Source: an uncultured Oscillibacter sp. (lineage in GTDB: Bacteria; Bacillota; Clostridia; Oscillospirales; Oscillospiraceae). From it: DNA of 28,297 nt. The stretch covers positions 1 through 28,297 of the forward strand of contig URKI01000029.1 in assembly GCA_900548505.1 (NCBI GenBank), in the 5' to 3' direction. Below are positions 1 to 6,495 of this stretch, piece by piece; the first letter of the stretch is position 1, and the number at the start of each line of letters is the position of its first letter. The notes under the pieces are model-generated. The model was not told where the DNA came from. It saw only the letters and a program-made list of their open reading frames with translations, and made no database searches. The position numbers were made by a program, and so were the translations under genes.

Positions 1-46
1 AGATAGGCTCCGGTCTCGTGGGCTCGGAGATGTGTATAAGAGACAG
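1..46. other. Illumina Nextera i7 adapter (contaminant)
   Basis: Positions 13-46 match the Nextera read-2 transposase adapter, ending in the 19-base mosaic end at 28-46. Positions 1-4 (AGAT) match the end of the P7 primer, and 5-12 (AGGCTCCG) sit exactly where the 8-base i7 index lies; from memory this is index N720 (CGGAGCCT read in the other direction). The layout P7 tail, index, adapter, genome is exact, so this is untrimmed library sequence. Genomic sequence starts at 47. Confidence 0.97.
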
Positions 47-1201
47 GGGGAAGGCCTCCCCGTGGGCACGGATGTAAGCGCGGTTCTTATACACGCCCAC
101 GGTCAGGAAGGGGATCACCACCACGGCGATACCGAGGTAGCCGCAGTAGCCGTAGCCGTACTTGATGATGTTGGAAAGACCCGCCAGGGAGATGGTCATG
201 GAAACCACGATGATAAACGCGGAGACGATGGCGCTGCGGACGGGGGCAGAGGGAATGGCGCGGAACATGGGGAGCTTTTCAAACCGGGCCACGAAGCCGA
301 AGATGGTGGTCACGCCGGTGGAGATGAGGCACAGGAGCAGGCAGATGCCGTACACGGTGGTGAGCCAGCCGATGCCCATGGCGTTGCAGGCGGTGAGGGT
401 GGGGATGGTGGTGCCGCCCTCCACGGCAGTGTAGACGCCCTGCCAGCTCAGGAGCATGAAGATGGAGAGCACCAACGCCACAGTGTTCATGGCGAAGGAG
501 ATCCACATGGCCTTGCCGCAGCCGGCGCGGTTTTTCAGGGGAGTGCCGCAGGCGATCATGGTGGGCAGGGTCACGCACTGGAAGCCGGCGTAGGTGAACG
601 CGTTGACGATTGCCTGGGGGATACCGGCAAAGCCGCGCTGGGTGAAGTCCGCGGCCAGCACGGAGGTGATGGCGCTGTCACTTTTGAAGATGCCCACAGT
701 GTAGATGGTGATGGCGGTGATCAAAATGGCGATGCCCATGTAGGTGGAGGCCGCACGGACGATGCCGGCGCCGAAGATGGTGAGCACCAGCACCACGGCG
801 CCCACGGCGGCGATGCCCAGGTAGTAGTTCATGCCGAAGTAGCCCTGGAGGGCGGAGGCGGCGCCGGAGATGGCCGCGGCCACCGCCATGAGCACCATGA
901 TGTAGAAAAACACCTCAAAGAGCCACTCGATCTTGTCAAAGGGGTGATAGAGGGTCTCGAACAGCTGCTTGTAGCTGGTCAGTCCCCGGGAGTTGTACAT
1001 CACCATGGCCTGGCGCATGGTCAGCGTCAAAAGCAGCATGGCGATCACAGCGGAGACGATGCCCGCCCAGCCAAGGCCCACATAGTAGGTGTTGGCCTGG
1101 TTGCCGGTGGCGAAGCCGCCGCCGGCGTGGGCGGAAAACAGCACGGAGCCCACGGAGAAGGCGATGACGAAGGGGGTCTTTGCGATGCGTTTTTCTTTCA
1201 T
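47..1201 (-). CDS. YkvI-like (COG3949) membrane transporter, 3' end missing
   Basis: This is a polytopic inner-membrane protein of which 385 codons are present; the C terminus is lost at the contig edge, and the frame runs into the adapter without a stop. The ATG at 1201 is preceded by a GGGAGG-like Shine-Dalgarno site. Residues 25-35 read HAGGGFATGNQ, resembling the GAGFATG signature near the start of B. subtilis YkvI, a member of the APC-fold transporter superfamily. About ten hydrophobic segments follow, rich in Gly, Ala and Ile. The family has, to my knowledge, no firmly assigned substrate. Here the gene lies directly behind a T-box leader, which strongly suggests an amino-acid substrate; the specifier codon points to leucine. 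Family assignment is by motif and topology only. Confidence 0.75.
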
Positions 1202-1245
1202 GTTCGGTTCCTCCCAAAACTGGTTTGATGGGGCAGGGAGCCAAC

Positions 1246-1516
1246 AAAAAAACCTTTCGTCGCTCCTGCCTGTCAGGGCAGAAGAGACGAAAGGTCTAAA
1301 AACGCTTCCGCGGTACCACTCTTCTTTATCCTCGGAACGAGGATCACTCTGCGGGATACCATCATATCCCTGCACTGTAACGGGTGCGCCCGTCCGCGCC
1401 TACTTACCTTCGGCCCGGCCGCTCTGCAGCCAGTTCGGCGGTTCGGCAGCCATCGTGTCTCGCACCAACCGACACTTCTCTGCATGGGCCTTCCCGCTTA
1501 CTACTCTGCGTCCTTG
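1246..1516 (-). promoter_or_regulatory. T-box leader, leucine (CUG) specifier
   Basis: On the minus strand this holds a complete T-box RNA: a Stem I with the AGUA/GAA loop-E motif, a distal GNUG-type region, and the conserved AGTGGTACCGCG antiterminator sequence (complement of 1309-1320). The specifier loop 3' side reads GAA-CTG-G just before the lower stem CTGC, which pairs with GCAG. The specifier is therefore CTG (complement of 1431-1433), a leucine codon. The antiterminator bulge TGGT would pair with tRNA ending ACCA (A73), which fits tRNA-Leu and argues against the overlapping TGG (Trp, G73) reading. A terminator hairpin with a T-run sits at 1246-1295. Uncharged tRNA-Leu should permit read-through into the YkvI-like gene. 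Confidence 0.9.
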
Positions 1517-1532
1517 CGTTTTGTTGAGTGTG

Positions 1533-1561
1533 ATGTTACCACAGCTTTTTTCGTTTGTCAA
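1533..1561 (-). promoter_or_regulatory. Sigma-A promoter of the T-box transporter gene
   Basis: The minus strand reads TTGACA (complement of 1556-1561), 17 bases, then TAACAT (complement of 1533-1538). The start point would fall just upstream of Stem I of the T-box. Confidence 0.85.
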
Positions 1562-1590
1562 CGGGGAATTTTTGTTTTTCTCCGGGAAAC

Positions 1591-2937
1591 TCAAATAGGC
1601 AGCAGCTGCTTGGCGATGGCAAAATAGATCATGAGGGACAGGGCATCCACGATGGTGGTGATGAGGGGCGCGGCCATGATGGCGGGGTCCGCGTGGATGA
1701 GCTTGGCCGCCATGGGCAGCACGCCGCCCACGGTTTTGGCGATGACCACCGTGGCAAACAGGGCCAGCGTCACCGTCAGGCAGATGAGCTGATTGCCGGG
1801 GTACTGGATCACCAGCCGCACGAAATTCACCGCCGCGAGCACCGCGCCCACCAGTACGCTCACCCGAAGCTCCTTCCACAAGACCCGGGGGAAGTCCCGC
1901 AGGTCGATGTCGCCCACGGCCATGCCGCGAATCACCAGGGTGCTGGACTGGCTGCCGGCGTTTCCGCCGGTGTCCGTCAGCATGGGGATGAACGTCACCA
2001 GCAGGGGAAGGGCGGCGAAGGCCTCCTCATACCGGCCCAGAATGCCGCCGGTGATCATGCCGGAGATCATCAGCACCAACAGCCACAAAATGCGGTGGCG
2101 GGCCAGGGTAAAGACCCCGGTCTTGAGATAGGGCTTTTCCGAGGGGGCCATAGCGGCCATCTTCTCGAAGTCCTCGGTGGCCTCTTCTTCCATGACGTCC
2201 ATCACGTCGTCTACCGTGACCACACCCACCAGACGCCCCTCGGCGTCCGTCACGGGCAGGGCCAGGAAGTCATAGCGCATCATGGTCTCCACCGCCTGCT
2301 CCTGGTCGTCGGTGGTGCGGGCGGCGATCACATCCGGCTCCATGAGGGACTCCACCGTGGCCTCGTCCGCCGCCATGAGGAGCTGGCGCAGCGTCACCAC
2401 GCCCTGGAGCATCCGGTGCTCGTCGGTCACATAGCAGGTGTAGATGGACTCGCAGTCCTCGCCCATGCGGCGGATGCGGGCAATGGCACCCGCGGCGGTG
2501 TCCGTCCGCTTGAGCTTGACCAGCTCGGCGGTCATAATGCTGCCCACGCTGCCGTCCGGGTAGCGCAGGAACTGGTTCAAAAGCTGGCGGGTCTCCGGCG
2601 TTGCCTGGCGGAGCATCCGGCTTGCGACGCCGGCGGGCAGCTCCTCCAGAATATCCACCGCGTCGTCCACGAACAGCTCCTCCACGATCTCGCTCAGCTC
2701 GCGGTCACTGGCCGCCTCCACGATGGAGCGGCAAAACTCCGGCGGCAGCAGGGAGAACACCTCCGCCGCCAGCTCCTTGGGCAGAGCCCGGAACGCCAGC
2801 ACCGCCTGCTCCACGGGCAGCGTCTCCAAAAGCTCCGCCAGATCCACTTCATTTTCTTCGCACAAAAGCTCGCGCAGCTCCCGGAACTTCTTCTCCTCCA
2901 GCAGCTGGCGGCACAGGGCCCAAATCTTCTTCTCCAT
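1591..2937 (-). CDS. mgtE: Magnesium transporter MgtE
   Basis: MgtE is a homodimeric Mg2+ channel of the cytoplasmic membrane whose cytosolic domains close it when internal Mg2+ is high. The 448-residue protein shows the full family layout: an acidic N-terminal MgtE_N helical domain (about 1-125), a pair of CBS domains (about 130-250, including the VTVDDVMDVMEEE stretch typical of CBS2 and the plug helix), then five hydrophobic segments with the conserved TGGNAGSQ motif. I chose the ATG at 2937 because GGGAGG lies 9 bases upstream; an in-frame ATG at 2961 would add 8 residues but has no good ribosome site. The gene is preceded by a leader of about 250 bases, suggesting control after transcription starts. 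Confidence 0.95.
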   Translation of the reverse strand: MEKKIWALCRQLLEEKKFRELRELLCEENEVDLAELLETLPVEQAVLAFRALPKELAAEVFSLLPPEFCRSIVEAASDRELSEIVEELFVDDAVDILEELPAGVASRMLRQATPETRQLLNQFLRYPDGSVGSIMTAELVKLKRTDTAAGAIARIRRMGEDCESIYTCYVTDEHRMLQGVVTLRQLLMAADEATVESLMEPDVIAARTTDDQEQAVETMMRYDFLALPVTDAEGRLVGVVTVDDVMDVMEEEATEDFEKMAAMAPSEKPYLKTGVFTLARHRILWLLVLMISGMITGGILGRYEEAFAALPLLVTFIPMLTDTGGNAGSQSSTLVIRGMAVGDIDLRDFPRVLWKELRVSVLVGAVLAAVNFVRLVIQYPGNQLICLTVTLALFATVVIAKTVGGVLPMAAKLIHADPAIMAAPLITTIVDALSLMIYFAIAKQLLPI

Positions 2938-3055
2938 GGCTTTTAACCTCCCTTTTTTCATTGGGAAGCTTCAAAGCAGACGCACAAAGCCGCACCGACA
3001 CCACCCCCTAAAAGGGGACGGGCCTGTGCGGCAACACTCCCATGGATGCGGCTCC

Positions 3056-3136
3056 TCAGACTGCCCGGAACAAGGCAAGGGGACGCCGTAAGGGAACGTC
3101 GCTGGCTGTTTTGAAACTTCGACTGCCGGTATCCAC
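3056..3136 (-). CDS. Possible 26-residue leader peptide of mgtE
   Basis: A GTG start at 3136 has a perfect AGGAGG 8 bases upstream (complement of 3145-3150), far better than chance in untranslated RNA. The frame runs 26 codons and ends at TGA 3056, inside the mgtE leader. The second half is rich in Pro, Leu and Arg (DVPLRRPLALF). Regulatory leader peptides with proline codons are known upstream of the Mg2+ transporter gene mgtA in enterobacteria (MgtL); the parallel here is inference. Downstream a long hairpin (about 2986-3032) could act as an attenuator. No M-box aptamer was recognised. The short length and GTG start keep confidence low. Confidence 0.4.
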   Translation of the reverse strand: MDTGSRSFKTASDVPLRRPLALFRAV

Positions 3137-3193
3137 TTACCTTTCCTCCTTTTCAGTCAATTCATGTAGGCGGCAAAGCCGCTCTGCCCGGTC

Positions 3194-3223
3194 AGTATAG
3201 CACCCGCGCGGTGGATGTTTCAA
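3194..3223 (-). promoter_or_regulatory. Promoter of mgtE
   Basis: The minus strand reads TTGAAA (complement of 3218-3223), 18 bases, TATACT (complement of 3194-3199). It gives a leader of roughly 250 bases before the mgtE start. The rest of the gap between this promoter and the gene at 3462 shows no other convincing feature. Confidence 0.7.
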
Positions 3224-3461
3224 CCCCGCGCCGCAAAATTTTGCCATTCTTCACAGTTTTTTAAAATTTACCAAAGTGGTGCCAAAGGCGACCAAAAGGG
3301 CAGCAAATCCGCCCTTTCCGTCCCGTTCTCCGCCTCTGCGCCCCCATGCGGCAATTTCCCGACCGCCTCGACAGATTCCGGCAAAATTCCGCCGGTCCTT
3401 TGTGTATGATAGTCCTGTCAAATCCAACATCTTGTGACAACTCAGAAAGGATGACCACAGT

Positions 3462-3635
3462 ATGCAGGAACTTTTTAAGGGATATGTGTTGCTGTTCAAT
3501 GCACTGAGCGAAACGGAAGAAGCACTGGCCCGGCTGCGCGCCGACCTGATGGCCGCCCAGCAGCAGGCGGAGGAGCTGTATCTTTCCCAGGGGGAATCCG
3601 GCAGTTGCGCCGACGAGGAACATCCGGTACAATAA
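3462..3635 (+). CDS. Small helical protein, 57 aa, unknown function
   Basis: An ATG at 3462 opens a 57-codon frame ending TAA at 3635, with AGAAAGGA 10-18 bases upstream. The product starts MQELFKGYVLLFNALSETEE, continues with an Ala/Glu/Gln-rich stretch with heptad-like spacing (about 16-42), and ends in a short acidic tail with one Cys. It looks like a small cytosolic coiled-coil protein. I do not recognise the family. It lies 46 bases upstream of nfo on the same strand and probably shares its transcript. Start-site quality and amphipathic pattern favour a real gene over a chance frame. Confidence 0.6.
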   Translation: MQELFKGYVLLFNALSETEEALARLRADLMAAQQQAEELYLSQGESGSCADEEHPVQ

Positions 3636-3681
3636 GGGGCAGGCGCCACAGGCGCCGCACCACGTACAAGGAGGACCCCTC

Positions 3682-4518
3682 ATGCTGCACATCGGCTGTC
3701 ACCTCTCCTCGTCCAAGGGCTTTACCGCCATGGGCCGCCAGGCACTGGACATGGGAGCGGACACCTTTCAGTTTTTCACCCGCAATCCCCGGGGAAGCCG
3801 GGCCAAGGCCCTGGACACGGAGGACATCCGCGCCCTGGAGCAGCTGCTCCGCCAAAACGGCTTTGCCCCGCTGGTGGCCCACGCCCCCTATACCCTGAAC
3901 CTCTGCGGCGCTGCGGAGGAAAACCGGGCCTTTGCCCGGGACACCATGGCCGACGACCTCGCCCGGCTGGAGCATCTGCCCGGCCAGTATTATAACTTCC
4001 ACCCCGGCAGCCACGTGGGCCAGGGCATTGAAGTGGGCATCAGCCTCATCGCAGAAGGCCTCAATGCCATTTTGCGCCCCGGCCAGGCCACCACCGTACT
4101 GCTGGAGACCATGGCAGGCAAGGGCAGCGAGGTAGGCGGCCGGTTTGAGGAGCTGCGGGAGATCCTGGACCGGGTGGAACATGCAGACCAGGTGGGCGTG
4201 TGCCTGGATACCTGCCACGTCTGGGACGCGGGCTACGACATCGCCGGTGACCTGGACGGCGTTCTGACGGAGTTTGACCGCGTGATCGGCCTGAACCGTC
4301 TCCGCGCCATTCACCTGAACGACAGCATGAACGGCCTGGGCAGCCACAAAGACCGCCACGCCTGCATCGGCGCGGGCTGCATCGGCCTGGAGGCCCTGGT
4401 GCGGGTGGTGCGCCATCCCGCCCTGCGGGACCTGCCCTTCTGCCTGGAGACCCCCAACGACATCCCCGGCTACACCGCTGAGATCGCCCTGCTGCGCCGC
4501 GCGGCGGAGCAGGCGTAA
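3682..4518 (+). CDS. nfo: Endonuclease IV (AP endonuclease)
   Basis: Nfo cuts the DNA backbone 5' of abasic sites and removes 3' blocking groups in base-excision repair, using three metal ions, usually Zn, in a TIM barrel. The 278-residue length is normal. The metal ligands are recognisable: H67 in HAPY, H107 in the FHPGSH motif, E142 in LLETMAG, D176 and H179 in CLDTCHVWDAGYD, H211 in HLNDSMNGLGSHKDRH with D224 and H226, and E256 in CLETPND. The start at 3682 has AAGGAGG 8 bases upstream. A strong terminator follows the stop. A second repair nuclease, exodeoxyribonuclease III, is encoded at the far end of the window. Confidence 0.97.
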   Translation: MLHIGCHLSSSKGFTAMGRQALDMGADTFQFFTRNPRGSRAKALDTEDIRALEQLLRQNGFAPLVAHAPYTLNLCGAAEENRAFARDTMADDLARLEHLPGQYYNFHPGSHVGQGIEVGISLIAEGLNAILRPGQATTVLLETMAGKGSEVGGRFEELREILDRVEHADQVGVCLDTCHVWDAGYDIAGDLDGVLTEFDRVIGLNRLRAIHLNDSMNGLGSHKDRHACIGAGCIGLEALVRVVRHPALRDLPFCLETPNDIPGYTAEIALLRRAAEQA

Positions 4519-4553
4519 AAAAGACGTCCCGGACATCCGGGACGTCTTTTTTT
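4517..4553. terminator. Bidirectional terminator between nfo and ABC exporter operon
   Basis: A 12-bp perfect stem (AAGACGTCCCGG with CCGGGACGTCTT) is flanked by A-run and T-run, so it serves both nfo and the convergent exporter operon. Confidence 0.95.
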
Positions 4554-4561
4554 ATGCGGTT

Positions 4562-5761
4562 TCAGTCGTAGCGCAGGGCGTCGATGGGGTTGAGCACCGC
4601 GGCCTTTTTGGCGGGCAGGTAGCCGAACACCACGCCGATGCCGGTGGACACACCGAACGCCACGGCCACGGCCAGCAGCGTGGGCGTGACGGTGATGGGC
4701 GTATCCGGCAGCACCGCGGCGATGAGGGTCGTGGCGCCGGCGGAGAGGATGTAGCCCAGCAGAATGCCCAGGACGCCGCCCAGGGAGGAGGTGGTGGCCG
4801 CCTCGATGACGAACTGGCGCATGATGGCACTCTCCCGGGCGCCCAGGGCCTTGCGGATGCCGATCTCCCGGGTGCGCTCCGTGACGGACACCAGCATGAT
4901 GTTCATGATGCCGATGCCGCCCACCACCAGGGAGATGGCGGCGATGCCCGCCAGGATGTAGATAATCATGTTCACCATGGAGTTCATCTCATCCACCAGC
5001 TCGGCCATGCTGGTGACGGTGTAGGCGCTGTCGTCGGAAAAGACGCTGTAGAGCTCCTGCTCCACCAACGCTTTGGCCTGGGTGATCTGGTCCGTATCCT
5101 GCACGGTGATCACATAGCTGGAGATGGTGCCGGTGAAGCTCAGCCGGGCGGCAGTGGAGTAGGGGAGATAGATGCAGTCGTCGCTGCCGCCCTCCTCCAG
5201 ATCGGAGCCCTGCTGGTCCAGCACGCCCACGATGGAAAACGTGGTGCCGCCGATCTTCACGCTCTGGCCCACGGCATTGCCGCCGAAGTAGGCCTGGTTC
5301 AGGTACTCGCCCACCACGCAGACCTTTTTGCGGTTTTTCATGTCCGTATACTGGAGCCCCCGGCCCTGGGACACGGTATAGCCCTTCATGGAAAAGTAGT
5401 CCTCGCTGACGCCGGTAGCGGAGGTGGAGGAGAGGGTGTCGCTGCCGATTTTCACGCTGCTCATCATGTTCACCGTGGGGGAGATGGCCTTGAGCATGTC
5501 GCTGTGCTCATCCACCATGGCGTACATATCCTCCTCGCTGACGCTGCGGGAGGAGCCCCGGCCCATGACCATCACGTTGAGGGAGTCCGTGCCCATGTCG
5601 GCAAAGCTGTCGCGGATATAGCCCTGCATACCGCTGCCAAGGCCCACGATGACGATGACGGCGGTGACGCCGATGATGATGCCCAGCATGGTCAAAAACG
5701 TGCGCATTTTGCTGGAGCGGATGTTTTTCAGGGCCAGGAGGAACGTCTCGGAAAAGCTCAT
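4562..5761 (-). CDS. MacB/YknZ-type ABC transporter permease
   Basis: This 399-residue permease has the MacB architecture: one N-terminal membrane helix (about 20-42, with RTFLTMLGIIIGV), a large extracytoplasmic MacB_PCD domain (about 45-260), then three helices of the FtsX domain (from about 265) with the conserved TERTREIGIRKALGA coupling loop after the first of them. Such permeases work by mechanotransmission, driving substrate out on the outer face rather than through a pore. The start codon overlaps the ATPase stop by 4 bases (ATGA), so the two are translationally coupled. The gene is the last of a three-gene exporter operon. Substrates of related systems include antimicrobial peptides and macrolides; none can be read here. 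Confidence 0.93.
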   Translation of the reverse strand: MSFSETFLLALKNIRSSKMRTFLTMLGIIIGVTAVIVIVGLGSGMQGYIRDSFADMGTDSLNVMVMGRGSSRSVSEEDMYAMVDEHSDMLKAISPTVNMMSSVKIGSDTLSSTSATGVSEDYFSMKGYTVSQGRGLQYTDMKNRKKVCVVGEYLNQAYFGGNAVGQSVKIGGTTFSIVGVLDQQGSDLEEGGSDDCIYLPYSTAARLSFTGTISSYVITVQDTDQITQAKALVEQELYSVFSDDSAYTVTSMAELVDEMNSMVNMIIYILAGIAAISLVVGGIGIMNIMLVSVTERTREIGIRKALGARESAIMRQFVIEAATTSSLGGVLGILLGYILSAGATTLIAAVLPDTPITVTPTLLAVAVAFGVSTGIGVVFGYLPAKKAAVLNPIDALRYD

Positions 5762-6495
5762 CGGACGCCTCCTTTCCCGGCAAGGCCCGGCGTGACCACC
5801 GCCCGGGGGTCCTGGGCGTCGCCGTCATAGACCACATGGCCGTCCTCCAGGCGGATGATGCGCTGGGCCTGGACGGCGATGGAATTATCGTGGGTGATGA
5901 GCACCACGGTGTTGCCCGCCGCGTGGAGCTGCTGGAGCATGGTGAGCACCTCCCGGCCGGTGTGGGAGTCCAGAGCGCCGGTGGGCTCGTCGGCCAGAAT
6001 AACCGCCGGATCTCCGGCCAGGGCCCGGGCGATGGACACCCGCTGCTGCTGGCCGCCGGAGAGCTGGGCGGGCTTGTGGCGCAGCTTGTCGCCAAGGCCC
6101 ACCAGCTCCAGCGCCAGCTTGGCCCGCTCCCGCCGCTCTGCCTTGGGCATTCCGGCGTACATGAGGGGCACCTCCACATTTTCCAGCAGCGTCAGCTTGG
6201 GCAGCAGGTTATACTGCTGGAAAATGAAGCCCAGCATCTTGTTGCGGATGGCTGCCAGCTGATTTTTGTTCATCTGCCCCACATCCTGACCGTCCAGCAG
6301 GTACGTGCCGGAGGTGGGCACATCCAGACAGCCGATGATGTTCATACAGGTGGACTTGCCGGAGCCGGACTGGCCCACGATGGCCACGAACTCCCCTTTC
6401 CGGATGGAAAAGGAGATGTGGTCCGCCGCCCGGACGGTGCTCTCACCCATCTGATAGAACTTGCATACGTCCCGGAATTCGATCAGTGCGCTCAT
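5758..6495 (-). CDS. MacB/LolD-type ABC transporter ATP-binding protein
   Basis: This 245-residue cytoplasmic ATPase powers the adjacent permease. Walker A is GQSGSGKST at 41-49, the Q-loop is FIFQQYNLLPK near 90-100, the signature LSGGQQQR is near 145-152, Walker B VILADE is 165-170 followed by PTGALDS, and the switch histidine is in LITHD. The sequence belongs to the MacB/LolD/FtsE subclass (MacAB, YknY). The start overlaps the adaptor stop by 4 bases and the stop overlaps the permease start by 4 bases, indicating a coupled operon. Confidence 0.95.
   Translation of the reverse strand: MSALIEFRDVCKFYQMGESTVRAADHISFSIRKGEFVAIVGQSGSGKSTCMNIIGCLDVPTSGTYLLDGQDVGQMNKNQLAAIRNKMLGFIFQQYNLLPKLTLLENVEVPLMYAGMPKAERRERAKLALELVGLGDKLRHKPAQLSGGQQQRVSIARALAGDPAVILADEPTGALDSHTGREVLTMLQQLHAAGNTVVLITHDNSIAVQAQRIIRLEDGHVVYDGDAQDPRAVVTPGLAGKGGVR

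Noticed and set aside
32..1228. Long plus-strand open frame opposite the YkvI-like gene, rich in His, Gly and Asp
   Set aside because: It starts within the adapter, has no ribosome site or family similarity, and is the complement of a clearly coding membrane protein; the composition is an artefact of GC-rich codon bias.
1430..1432. Tryptophan (UGG) reading of the first T-box specifier
   Set aside because: It would leave C as the following base and needs a tRNA with G73, whereas the antiterminator bulge is TGGT; the GAA-CUG-G alignment also matches the ilvB T-box geometry.
1555..2946. Plus-strand 463-codon frame opposite mgtE
   Set aside because: It mirrors the mgtE coding frame, with low-complexity His/Gly/Leu composition and no recognisable domain.
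2986..3136. M-box (Mg2+) or yybP-ykoY (Mn2+) riboswitch before mgtE
   Set aside because: The expected conserved stretches of either class were not found; only a short GAGGAGCC resemblance.
3215..3409. 64-codon plus-strand frame between mgtE and the small helical gene
   Set aside because: It begins beside the mgtE promoter without a usable ribosome site and shows no structured composition.
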